Below, in pieces: positions 8,123 through 15,373 of a stretch of 36,598 bases of DNA. Position numbers and translations under genes: made by a program. The notes beneath the pieces were generated by a model. It worked only from the letters and a program-made list of their open reading frames with translations, ran no database searches and was not told where the DNA came from. Each line of letters opens with the position of its first letter. The stretch's first letter is position 1. The DNA comes from Candidatus Babelota bacterium (GTDB taxonomy: Bacteria; Babelota; Babeliae; Babelales; Vermiphilaceae), in assembly GCA_003963225.1 (NCBI GenBank), contig RXKB01000029.1, positions 1-36,598 of the forward strand, written 5' to 3'.

Positions 8123-8983
8123 TTAAGATGCTGTGACCTTAATGTGTTTTAGTGCGCCTTGGATACCAAGCTTTGCACCAAAGATTTGGTCAACAGAGAT
8201 TACGTAACCAAACTTCTTATGCGAGTGAAGGTCAGATACTTTGAAAGTAGGCTGAGTCTTCATAACCAAGTGCATAAAGTCTGGGTGGAACGCGATAGCA
8301 TAATCCTCTGGACGAGAATCATCTTCAAGGATGTTGAATCCAAAACGCTTGTTAACAACTTGACCGCCTACGATTGGTAGGTCACCACCAACATAGTCTT
8401 GAGAAGTTAGAGTTTGAGCGTTCAAGATATCTGAGTAGTAGCTTGGATCACAAAGCAACCACCAGCCTTTTGACTTATCCCACTTAGCTTGAGCTGCAAG
8501 CTTACGAATCGCTGCGATTTGAGCTGCGTTCATATCAGAAGAAATAAGAACATGGTCTGGAGCTGAAGCACTCGGAGCAACTAGAGTGTACAGGTAATCA
8601 TTGATTTGCTTAGATACAGCAAACAATAAAGCTGCACGAATCTCAGAGTCTTTGTTTCCAAGTTGAGTCATCAACTGAACAGTGTCTTCAAATTCATAAG
8701 AAGCTACTGCACGCTTATCAGCTTTTACTTCTACTTGCGTAGAGCTTAAAGCTTCTGAATCAAAAGAATCTGCATCAACGCCAACTGTTAAAAGCTGACC
8801 TGTTGGAGCATTGATTTGTGATACTTTTACAGAATCACCAAGGTTGCTAATTTGGCCGCTATAGTCCTTGTTAACTAGAGCGCCTAGCATTAACTTCTCG
8901 CGAAGTTCCTGCATAAAAATATCTGACCAAGCCTCTACAACTAGAGCTTGAATCTCTGCTGCTGAATACTGAGTAACTGCCAT
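8123..8983 (-). CDS. Major capsid protein
   Basis: This 286-residue protein is the likely HK97-fold coat subunit. It follows the scaffold gene. Supporting segments are the N-terminal region with LGALVNKDYSG and GDSVKVSQINAP (residues about 33-62), typical of P22-coat-like and related capsids, a central DKRAVASYEFEDT segment, and the C-terminal strand region. The start at 8983 has the leader AAAAAGGGGATAGAC. The preceding gene's TAG stop is in the same reading frame, two codons before this ATG, so amber read-through would fuse scaffold and coat. Confidence 0.85.
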   Translation of the reverse strand: MAVTQYSAAEIQALVVEAWSDIFMQELREKLMLGALVNKDYSGQISNLGDSVKVSQINAPTGQLLTVGVDADSFDSEALSSTQVEVKADKRAVASYEFEDTVQLMTQLGNKDSEIRAALLFAVSKQINDYLYTLVAPSASAPDHVLISSDMNAAQIAAIRKLAAQAKWDKSKGWWLLCDPSYYSDILNAQTLTSQDYVGGDLPIVGGQVVNKRFGFNILEDDSRPEDYAIAFHPDFMHLVMKTQPTFKVSDLHSHKKFGYVISVDQIFGAKLGIQGALKHIKVTAS

Positions 8984-8986
8984 TGT

Positions 8987-9625
8987 CTATCCCCTTTTTA
9001 TTTTTTGCGCCATGTAAGAAGAAAGGTTTTTCTTCTTTTCTTCTGGCGTCATGGTTTTCCAAACTTCACTAGTTATGACCGCGTTGCCGCCGCTTGCTGC
9101 ATCGCCAGGAAGTTTTGCTTTATTGGGATTTTTGATTAGTTCCCCGTACTCGGCTTGAAATGATTCTGCGACCTTTTTAATCGACACAGGATCAGGATCA
9201 CCAGTTGATGGATCAATAACAATTTCTTTAGTATTTACCATTCCCCAGTATTTGCGTGGAAGTTCTCCGGGCAAGGCTTCAAGAAAGGCGTTAAACTTTA
9301 GTGATTCTTGAATCTCTTTATTGAGACTATCATATTTAATTTTAGTCTCATTGAGTTCCTTCTCTCTAAGCTCAGCGATTTTCTTGTAGTCTTCTTTTGC
9401 CTTAAGTTCAGCTTCCTCGCGTTCCTTATCAAGCTTGTTACGCTTAGCAAGTTCTTCGCGGACGCTAGCTAGCTCTTCATCTTTCTTCTTTTTCTCTGCT
9501 AGAACTTTACGGTAAGTATCGTACGCAACAGTGTCTTTAGAAGATGATGAATCGGCATTCAAATCCCCATCAGACCCACTGGGCTTTTGGTCGGCACCAC
9601 TGGTGCCATTAGCTACATCGGCCAT
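8987..9625 (-). CDS. Capsid scaffolding protein
   Basis: This 212-residue, very charged, helical protein precedes the major capsid gene. Residues about 35-105 form a continuous coiled coil rich in Lys and Glu, flanked by a low-complexity acidic/Ser N-terminus and a C-terminal basic segment (MTPEEKKKNL to MAQKIKRG), the usual design of scaffold proteins, whose basic C-terminus binds the coat. The start uses the AAAGGGGGAATT leader. The TAG stop is in frame with the coat start (8983). Confidence 0.82.
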   Translation of the reverse strand: MADVANGTSGADQKPSGSDGDLNADSSSSKDTVAYDTYRKVLAEKKKKDEELASVREELAKRNKLDKEREEAELKAKEDYKKIAELREKELNETKIKYDSLNKEIQESLKFNAFLEALPGELPRKYWGMVNTKEIVIDPSTGDPDPVSIKKVAESFQAEYGELIKNPNKAKLPGDAASGGNAVITSEVWKTMTPEEKKKNLSSYMAQKIKRG

Positions 9626-9654
9626 TTTAATTCCCCCTTTAATATTTTCTCAAC

Positions 9655-10161
9655 TTATTTCTTAAATACCTTGTTTAGAATATTAGTGAACTCGTCTTGA
9701 AGCACAGCTGTCAATTGCTTTATGTCTTCCATTGCTAGGTTTAAGAATGGACGTTTAGGCATGAAAGTCGGGCTAGACCTTCCAAGCGTATGAAACGCTG
9801 CAAGCTTTTTATTTCTATCGCCTTTTACAGAAACTTCGATAAGCTTATTTATTGCTCTACCTTCTAGACTCTCAAGCATTTCACCAGTTTCAGTTAAGTT
9901 AGATCTATTCGGAGTTGTAAGGTCCGATAGCTCTCCTCGCTTTTGTTTTTTCTTTCGACTTAATTTTGTCGAATCAGCTAAAGGCGCTAAAGCTTTCTTT
10001 TTCTCACCGCTCGCCGCAACACCTTGCCCGAGCCTAGTTCTTCGCTTAATTATCTCGGCTGCTTTTTGAGCAATGGGAGTTAGTGTCTTAGATGATATTA
10101 ATTCATCAATTGCTTTCTCAGCCTGCCTTGCAAATTTCTGAAGGTCTTTTTCATAAGACAC
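9655..10161 (-). CDS. HK97 gp10 / gpS-like morphogenesis protein, copy 2
   Basis: This 168-residue basic protein contains the signature NLTETGEMLESL (about residues 94-105) and ends with a KRPFLNL segment, both typical of the phage virion morphogenesis (gpS/HK97 gp10) superfamily acting at the neck. It starts at a GTG that overlaps the TAG of the previous gene (TAGTG). The neighbouring upstream gene carries the same NLTxxGxML signature, so the two are probably paralogues. Their position between portal and scaffold differs from the usual place after the capsid gene. Confidence 0.65.
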   Translation of the reverse strand: MSYEKDLQKFARQAEKAIDELISSKTLTPIAQKAAEIIKRRTRLGQGVAASGEKKKALAPLADSTKLSRKKKQKRGELSDLTTPNRSNLTETGEMLESLEGRAINKLIEVSVKGDRNKKLAAFHTLGRSSPTFMPKRPFLNLAMEDIKQLTAVLQDEFTNILNKVFKK

Positions 10162-10745
10162 TATTTACCGACCTTAAGTTTTAATAGCCTAGCAAGTCTT
10201 GTTGGATCTTCGTCTTCTACGCCTTGCTGTTTAATCTCATTTACATAATCATCAACACGCTCTTTAGCCTCAAGAACAGCATCGGCTCGAGCCTCTCTTC
10301 TTGCATCATCATTTAATGGATACTTAGATAGAATCTTTGATAGGTCTTCTTGAGTAATGCCTAAAAATTTACGAGCCTTCTTAGCATTTCCAGTGGGCTT
10401 TCCGTAACTTCCAATCTGATTGCCCTCAGCTTTGCCAGCCTCTTTACTTCCCTCTTCGTAACCAATGATAAGCTCATCCTCATTATCTTCTTGAAGATCT
10501 AGATAAGCTAGCATGTCACCTGACAGGGTGAGGTTGATTGAGCTCTTATCCTTGCCTGCAGCTCTAAAGTTTACAGACTTAGTGTAGCTATCAGAATACT
10601 TAGGAAACTTTGAGCCTTCAAAATCAACGCCCTTTAAAGTTCTTTGACGAACAAAAGAAACAATCTCAGCTGCGATTGCTTGGCGCTCATCTCTTGAGTA
10701 ACCCTCTGGCAGGTTAACTTTAAACTGAAACGGCTTCTTGCTCAT
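10161..10745 (-). CDS. gp10 / gpS-like morphogenesis protein, copy 1
   Basis: This 194-residue protein has the pattern of the virion morphogenesis family: an early GSKFPKYSDSY segment (about residues 44-54), then NLTLSGDMLAYL, then a KKARKFLGIT segment near residue 125. The start lies 26 bases inside the end of the portal gene in another frame, suggesting coupled translation. The C-terminus adds about 60 charged residues. A role in the neck or head-tail joining is likely from the family, not proven here. Confidence 0.65.
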   Translation of the reverse strand: MSKKPFQFKVNLPEGYSRDERQAIAAEIVSFVRQRTLKGVDFEGSKFPKYSDSYTKSVNFRAAGKDKSSINLTLSGDMLAYLDLQEDNEDELIIGYEEGSKEAGKAEGNQIGSYGKPTGNAKKARKFLGITQEDLSKILSKYPLNDDARREARADAVLEAKERVDDYVNEIKQQGVEDEDPTRLARLLKLKVGK

Positions 10746-12144
10746 TGTCTAATTGTTCCTCATCCGTGGGCTCAATTGGTATTTCAATATTAGTCTGAGA
10801 CTCTTGCTCAATTTCAAGCATTAACTGATCAATTTCCTCTTCGCTCATCTCTGGGTTTAGAGTCTTTATCGCACGCTTACGAGTTGTTAAGCGTTTTTCT
10901 AATTCTCTAATTACATCATTAAGCAATTCTGTTCTTCGAACTAAAGGCAGCTGCTCTTGAAACTCTACCTTGATTTCACAGTTTGGACTAAACTCAAGAT
11001 TTGTATTAAGAAGCCCTCTCTCCATCCAATAGCTATGATATCTCTTAGTGATAAGGTTCCACATCTCGCCCTCAGCTTTAACAAAGTAGTGCACTTGCTT
11101 TTGCCGATCTTCAGCTGTGTCCATCTCATCGATGATCTTAGAAATACCTGAAGATAAATTCTGTGATGTTAAGCCCCCAACAGTTCCGGGCCGAATGCTT
11201 TTGCTATTTAACCAAAATACTAACTGCGCTTCAATAAAGCCAATCACTTGATCAATATCAACATTTGCCTTAATCACACCCACGCTTGGTGTTTTGTCTG
11301 AAGTAGCATCAGATTTGAAATTCCAGAAAGCATTTGGTGCCATACGAAGGTTTTGTGTATCGACATCAATGCCATACATGATACTAAAGCTTTGAAACAT
11401 GACTGCGTAGTTAAGATCAGAAAGCAGAATTGGAATAATCTTAGTCATTCTTAAGATATCTGTATCAATTGGCGGGACAACAGAGTGGAAACTTTTATTA
11501 ACCCATACTGCAGGAAGCTCTCCTAGTGGGTTTTCTCCATTAGGGTTTTCGGGTGGGGATTGCAATATTTCGCCCTCAAGAGTCGCAACGGTAAAACTAT
11601 CTGCAGTGTAAATATAAAGAATTTCTTTTTGCTCAACACCTACAGTTTGCTTTCCCATGAGCTTTACCCAAATAGTTGGGCGAGTCGGATCAATCTTATC
11701 TGTTGAAATCATAACTGATCTATCAGAAGGAACAGCTCTAAGCTTAGGGAATCCTTGGTAAGCATATGGCTCAAGAGTTGATGTCTTATGAAGATTGAAA
11801 AGCTCGTTTGCAATATTCATATTAGCATTAATTTCCATGTGTTGCTCATACCAAGAAAGCAACTCTTTATCTTGCTCTGTTCCTTTTACGACTGTGCGCT
11901 TAGGAGGCTTTGCATAGATAGTTGAAAGCTTATCAACAATACGCTTAAGAACATTGATTGGGGCAATGCGAGTGCAGATGACTTCATAAGATTCAGGCGA
12001 AAGCTGCTGCTTTAAATCCTCTTCGATATATTGGAGAAGTAATCCTTCATAGATATTAAAAAGCTTTTGGTTGTGCTCAAGAGTTGGAGCAAGGTCTTTA
12101 ACTTTCTTCGTGATGAAATCAACTTCTGCCTGCGATAACGCCAT
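10720..12144 (-). CDS. Portal protein
   Basis: This 474-residue protein lies directly after the large terminase, as portals do. It has an N-terminal helical region with a YxG segment, a central beta region (DRSVMISTDKID, IWVKLMGKQT), a long central helix (about residues 355-400, with SSGISKIIDEMDTAEDR) typical of SPP1-like (DUF4055/gp6-like) portals, and an acidic Glu/Gln C-terminus. It forms the dodecameric DNA gate at one capsid vertex. The start has leader TTAAAGGGGAATTTAA. Confidence 0.85.
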   Translation of the reverse strand: MALSQAEVDFITKKVKDLAPTLEHNQKLFNIYEGLLLQYIEEDLKQQLSPESYEVICTRIAPINVLKRIVDKLSTIYAKPPKRTVVKGTEQDKELLSWYEQHMEINANMNIANELFNLHKTSTLEPYAYQGFPKLRAVPSDRSVMISTDKIDPTRPTIWVKLMGKQTVGVEQKEILYIYTADSFTVATLEGEILQSPPENPNGENPLGELPAVWVNKSFHSVVPPIDTDILRMTKIIPILLSDLNYAVMFQSFSIMYGIDVDTQNLRMAPNAFWNFKSDATSDKTPSVGVIKANVDIDQVIGFIEAQLVFWLNSKSIRPGTVGGLTSQNLSSGISKIIDEMDTAEDRQKQVHYFVKAEGEMWNLITKRYHSYWMERGLLNTNLEFSPNCEIKVEFQEQLPLVRRTELLNDVIRELEKRLTTRKRAIKTLNPEMSEEEIDQLMLEIEQESQTNIEIPIEPTDEEQLDNEQEAVSV

Positions 12145-12156
12145 TTAAATTCCCCT

Positions 12157-13407
12157 TTAAAGTAGTATGCTTGATGACTTAATTTCTCTTGTCTTCATCC
12201 AATCCCAATACACACCATAGCCTACGGCATCTGCTTTATGCCCTAAATTATTTTTATCCACTGGGAACCGTCCGTCCGTCTCTTGACTACTTAAGTCTTT
12301 AATCGTGTCGGCCATTGATGGATCAAACTCAATTTTGTGCTGACCATTGCAATTCTTCAAATAACTATTTACGTGACGCACGCGGTCTACGATAGGAGGA
12401 TTCGCTGCTGGCACTTCGTGCTGGTACTTAAATCCATATTTGTTGAGTGCTTGATGGATGTAATGATAATCGGCATACCCAGTGGTTGACGAGCGCGACC
12501 TTCCTGACGAGTCGCCTCTTATTTTAAGAAGCCAACGTCCAGCCTTATCTTTATGGTCTTCGCAGAAAGCTTCGATAGTTCGCTCAGTTGATGAGTTTTT
12601 AAGAGAGTATTCTTTCTTCATTGAATAAAGAGATTGATATCTTTGACCTACTAATAAAGTAGTAGGGTTTACGTTAAAGTCAAAATGAAGAATGACAGGT
12701 AAGTTATCGTTAAAGTCTTCTTGCTTTTTAATATGAACTTTCTCATCAAAGTTATAATAAGCTAGACCTTCGTAAGACTCCCATGAAGCTTCATACTCTT
12801 GTCTAAAAGATCTTGGATCAGAGTTAGCTTTTGCGCGTTCAATAAATTCTTTTGAGATTGCTGGGTTATCAATACTTGCCCATGAATGAAAATTCCAATC
12901 AGGCTTTGAGAGATGATCTAAATACCAATCATATGCATCTGTTGCTTTGCCGGGTGGGGTTGTTGCCATTGTAAGGCCACCGTTAACTGTTGCAAGAGCA
13001 CCTTCACATGCTTCCCAAACATACTTAAGAGGAGTAGAGTAAAAACCTACCTCATCACAAAATATGTGAAACGCTCTATGACCTCTCACGCGTCTAATTT
13101 TCTCAGCACCTATGACGTAGACTTTTCTTTTATTTGAGAATGTAAATGTTTGTGCTTGCTTGTGTGACTTTACTTTCCATCTATTATATTCAAACAAATC
13201 TTTAAACGGGTCCCACACAAGATCCATTGCTTGTTGATTCGTTGGACCAATATAAAAAATATCAGAGTTCGCGGGCATATTTGCTATACACTGCGCGAGC
13301 TTCCATTTCATTAGAGTTGTTTTTCCAGATTGACGACCACACAGTAAAAATTGATAAATAGTTTTATCGTGAAAGGCCGCAATCTGTTTAAGATTCTTCC
13401 TTACCAT
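12157..13407 (-). CDS. terL: Terminase large subunit
   Basis: This 416-residue packaging motor has the full ATPase and nuclease set. Walker A is GRQSGKT (residues 24-30), Walker B is HIFCDE (114-119), and the coupling motif is ATTPPG (148-153). Nuclease acidic residues are D243 in the HFDFN strand, D299 in RGDSSG and D393 in GHKADAV. It pumps DNA into the prohead through the portal and cuts the concatemer. The start overlaps the end of the small subunit gene by 20 bases. All key residues are present. Confidence 0.97.
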   Translation of the reverse strand: MVRKNLKQIAAFHDKTIYQFLLCGRQSGKTTLMKWKLAQCIANMPANSDIFYIGPTNQQAMDLVWDPFKDLFEYNRWKVKSHKQAQTFTFSNKRKVYVIGAEKIRRVRGHRAFHIFCDEVGFYSTPLKYVWEACEGALATVNGGLTMATTPPGKATDAYDWYLDHLSKPDWNFHSWASIDNPAISKEFIERAKANSDPRSFRQEYEASWESYEGLAYYNFDEKVHIKKQEDFNDNLPVILHFDFNVNPTTLLVGQRYQSLYSMKKEYSLKNSSTERTIEAFCEDHKDKAGRWLLKIRGDSSGRSRSSTTGYADYHYIHQALNKYGFKYQHEVPAANPPIVDRVRHVNSYLKNCNGQHKIEFDPSMADTIKDLSSQETDGRFPVDKNNLGHKADAVGYGVYWDWMKTREIKSSSILL

Positions 13408-13780
13408 CTAAATTTAAAAATTCAGGTAAGTTAAATTCCAAAACTTCATCTTCAGGAGGCGTGTTCTCGCCTTGCTCTAAGTACTGCTTACCAAGCCAGA
13501 TAAGCATTGAGACGTTTCCGTCACCTTTGAGAGCGACTTCAAACTGTTTTCTTCTCAAGCTTATTTTGCCACTTTGACGCTTTTGGACAGAATACTCCGC
13601 AAAAGTTAGCCCTTGGTCTCGTAGGCAAGCGCGCTCAATAGTATCTTCTGAGCACTCAAACCATCCGGCGACTTCTCTTAGAGTTGCTTGGATAGACATG
13701 AGCTTTGCCATTTCATCCCAATTGATTTCGATTCTTGGCCTGCCTGTTTTAGACAGTCCATTGCTTTTTGGTTTCCCCAC
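13388..13780 (-). CDS. terS: Terminase small subunit
   Basis: This 130-residue DNA-recognition subunit of the packaging enzyme starts at GTG 13780 behind AAAGGGGAGAACCA. An N-terminal helix-turn-helix follows a GRPRI segment (about residues 13-60), and the C-terminal half carries LRRKQFEVALKGDGN and MLIWLGKQYL, a signature widely seen in small terminases. It is the first gene of the late operon, and an inverted repeat lies just upstream at 13795-13809. Confidence 0.88.
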   Translation of the reverse strand: MGKPKSNGLSKTGRPRIEINWDEMAKLMSIQATLREVAGWFECSEDTIERACLRDQGLTFAEYSVQKRQSGKISLRRKQFEVALKGDGNVSMLIWLGKQYLEQGENTPPEDEVLEFNLPEFLNLDGKEES

Positions 13781-13788
13781 TGGTTCTC

Positions 13789-13819
13789 CCCTTTGACTCC
13801 ACTGGAGTCTTTAAAAGGG
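13789..13819. promoter_or_regulatory. Inverted repeat upstream of the late operon (possible operator)
   Basis: A perfect 15-bp palindrome, GACTCCA-C-TGGAGTC (13795-13809), is flanked by a further complementary pair CCCTTT (13789-13794) and AAAGGG (13814-13819). It sits about 10 bases upstream of the small terminase ribosome site. It may be an operator for late transcription or a 5' mRNA hairpin; the sequence alone cannot separate these. A confident -35/-10 pair was not found. Confidence 0.5.
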
Positions 13820-13848
13820 TATCGGTAAAGATTTAGTAAAGTAAAGGG

Positions 13849-13932
13849 CTAAGTAAATCTGGACTTTTCTTGAGTGCGGGTGGGGTTAGATGATGGAGGG
13901 GCTACTAATTCCATAGGTAGGGTGAATAACAT
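13849..13932 (-). CDS. Possible 27-residue peptide
   Basis: An ATG at 13932 is preceded by a full AGGAGG (13941-13936) with a short three-base spacer. The frame runs 27 codons (MLFTLPMELVAPPSSN, then a polar tail) to a TAG. It occupies the otherwise gene-free 166-base gap before the terminase genes. A second in-frame ATG lies six codons in. The short spacer and lack of homology keep this tentative. Confidence 0.3.
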   Translation of the reverse strand: MLFTLPMELVAPPSSNPTRTQEKSRFT

Positions 13933-13946
13933 AAACCTCCTAAAGC

Positions 13947-14177
13947 TTATGTTTGAGGGTCTGCTGCAAAAGCAGGCCCTTTTTTATTCTTCGTCTTATA
14001 CTCAGGCGAGTCTTTGAAGGCGTCGAATCCGTCCTCAAAGCCGACTTTCAAATACCAAGAAATTGCCCTGTTTAAATCTTCTTGACCAGTTGAGCATTGT
14101 CTTAGTGATCGTTTCGTTGATTCAACTTCCCTAAACTCCGCTTGGCGTTCTGTCAGCGTCTTGTCTGTGTTGGTCAT
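13947..14177 (-). CDS. Small hypothetical protein
   Basis: This 76-residue charged, mainly helical protein is coupled to the gene before it by an ATGA overlap. It includes an RQAEFREVESTKRSLRQ helix and ends with AFAADPQT. The last dozen codons overlap a strong plus-strand terminator hairpin. No family recognised. Confidence 0.6.
   Translation of the reverse strand: MTNTDKTLTERQAEFREVESTKRSLRQCSTGQEDLNRAISWYLKVGFEDGFDAFKDSPEYKTKNKKGPAFAADPQT
13957..13985 (+). terminator. Rho-independent terminator on the plus strand
   Basis: GGGTCTGC (13957-13964) pairs with GCAGGCCC (13972-13979), eight pairs with one G-T, a 7-base loop and then TTTTTT. It reads as a terminator only on the plus strand, yet no plus-strand gene precedes it. 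It may end a short antisense or small RNA starting in 13781-13940, or block antisense transcription. Confidence 0.65.
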
Positions 14178-14386
14178 TGATCTGCCTTGGTTTTCTTAAT
14201 CATTTTAATAAAAGCCTTAAACCGTTTATGCTCTTTGCAATCAACTTTCATCTCTGTTCCATCGGGAGCGACAAGCGTAAACTGTTTCACTTGCCACGGC
14301 TTTTCAAAGGTCAATAGCCAATCGGCAAAATCCTTACTCTCGTTGGTCATTTCATATTTTTTCCACGCTTTTTCAAATTTATCCAT
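14174..14386 (-). CDS. Small hypothetical protein
   Basis: This is a 70-residue protein if started at ATG 14386, which has GAGGGG eight bases upstream and overlaps the stop of the previous gene. A longer frame from 14455 lacks a good site. The protein is lysine-rich, with FEKAWKKYEM and FADWLLTFEKPW near the N-terminus and a short beta segment (QFTLVAPDGTEMKV). Its stop overlaps the next start by ATGA. Function unknown. Confidence 0.6.
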   Translation of the reverse strand: MDKFEKAWKKYEMTNESKDFADWLLTFEKPWQVKQFTLVAPDGTEMKVDCKEHKRFKAFIKMIKKTKADQ

Positions 14387-14642
14387 CTTGCCCCTCATCC
14401 TTTCGGCTTTGTGGTATGGCCAAGCTTCGATATTTAAACCTACGACGATCTCCAATACCCCTCTTCAAACATCTCTGAATATCCAATTCATAAGCCTTTT
14501 GAATTGCGTCCCACTTCTCGGGGTTTTCCATCTGAAGTTTGTAGGCCTGGTCTAAATAAAAATCTACGGGACCGCTAATTTCAGCTTCATGCATTAGGTG
14601 CTGTGTTGCGAACTCTGCGCGTATTGCCCACTCAAAACTCAT
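14379..14642 (-). CDS. Small hypothetical protein
   Basis: This 87-residue protein starts at ATG 14642 behind GGGGGAAGGGGA. It begins MSFEWAIRAEFATQ and is helical and charged. The start overlaps the TGA of a short frame that emerges from the upstream hexanucleotide array (ATGA). No function can be assigned. Confidence 0.6.
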   Translation of the reverse strand: MSFEWAIRAEFATQHLMHEAEISGPVDFYLDQAYKLQMENPEKWDAIQKAYELDIQRCLKRGIGDRRRFKYRSLAIPQSRKDEGQDG

Positions 14643-14689
14643 TCCCCTTCCCCCTCTGCGGTATGCTTTCGACTTTGTGGTTCTGTCAT
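14639..14689 (-). CDS. Possible 16-residue coupled peptide
   Basis: ATG 14689 has GGAG six bases upstream, supplied by the end of the hexanucleotide array. The 16 codons encode MTEPQSRKHTAEGEGE and the TGA overlaps the next start as ATGA. The same frame is open upstream through the whole array to an amber codon at 14843, so it could instead be the tail of a longer frame. Confidence 0.4.
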   Translation of the reverse strand: MTEPQSRKHTAEGEGE

Positions 14690-14694
14690 CGTCC

Positions 14695-14838
14695 GCTCCA
14701 GCTCCTGCTCCTGCTCCAGCTCCAGCTCCCGCTCCTGCTCCAGCTCCTGCTCCTGCTCCAGCTCCTGCTCCAGCTCCTGCTCCAGCTCCTGCTCCAGCTC
14801 CTGCTCCAGCTCCCGCTCCTGCTCCAGCTCCTGCTCCG
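14695..14838. repeat. Hexanucleotide array, 24 tandem copies of GCTCCN
   Basis: There are 24 consecutive hexamers of the form GCTCCA, GCTCCT, GCTCCC or, once, GCTCCG, with a mainly alternating A/T last base. No stop codon occurs in any of the six frames. On the transcribed minus strand each unit is GGAGCN, so it is a run of Shine-Dalgarno-like GGAG cores; the three frames would read Glu-Gln-Glu-Leu, Arg-Ser-Trp-Ser or Gly-Ala. It sits between two small genes. Confidence 0.97.
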
Positions 14839-14857
14839 ATTTCTAAAACTTCTAGGA

Positions 14858-15124
14858 CTAATCATTTTTGGATTTCCCAAACGATTCAATAAGTCCTCGC
14901 TGAACGTACCACTCTTTTTGATGCAGTTTTTGAATGTCAGCATAGCTTTTGCTCGACCACTCACCAGTGGAGTAAACAATGGCAGCATCATCCAGCTTAA
15001 CGAAAGAATCGTTAACGCCAACAAGTTTACCCTCGTAAAAATATCCTGCACACATAAGCAAGACACGCTCGCCAAGCAGAGCATCTAGTCCTTCGTTTTC
15101 TACATTCTCAATTAGTCGTTTCAT
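14858..15124 (-). CDS. Small conserved-type phage protein, possible Sm/SH3-like fold
   Basis: This 88-residue protein starts at ATG 15124 with AAAGGAGAG upstream. The core YFYEGKLVGVNDSFVKLDD followed by AAIVYSTGEW (about residues 28-57) resembles a recurrent phage pattern of short beta barrels (YxGxLxxVxDxxxxLxDAxxV). The function is unknown. It ends with a TAG that is followed in the same frame by two more TAGs and then an open frame through the hexanucleotide array. Confidence 0.7.
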   Translation of the reverse strand: MKRLIENVENEGLDALLGERVLLMCAGYFYEGKLVGVNDSFVKLDDAAIVYSTGEWSSKSYADIQKLHQKEWYVQRGLIESFGKSKND

Positions 15125-15139
15125 TTTTCTCTCCTTTGT

Positions 15140-15373
15140 TTAAGTTCTGTCATTTAAATGTTTTTCAATAGCTTTAAGCCCTATAACTAAAGCGTCCTCA
15201 GCTCCAAAACGAATGATACTTGACGGGCTGCCGTCCCTTTCAAAAATTACTAAGCCGTTTCTACGATTAAGCATTGACGTGCGATCATCTCTCCACACAA
15301 TAAGCTCGTCTTCAATGGCTTTTCGAGCGACCTCTAGAAGCTCTCGGTTATTATATATTTCAGACAGACTCAC
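15140..15373 (-). CDS. Small hypothetical protein
   Basis: This 77-residue protein starts at a GTG that overlaps the previous stop (GTGA). It has an amphipathic N-terminal helix, a basic/beta middle (MLNRRNGLVIFERDGSPSS) and a helical C-terminus. It belongs to the chain of overlapping small genes. No function recognised. Confidence 0.6.
   Translation of the reverse strand: MSLSEIYNNRELLEVARKAIEDELIVWRDDRTSMLNRRNGLVIFERDGSPSSIIRFGAEDALVIGLKAIEKHLNDRT

Noticed and set aside
14695..14838. CRISPR array
   Set aside because: The repeats are six bases and contiguous, with no spacers.
14677..14892. Plus-strand Ala-Pro repeat protein
   Set aside because: It is a by-product of the hexanucleotide array, which is open in all six frames; it has no ribosome site and runs against all local genes.
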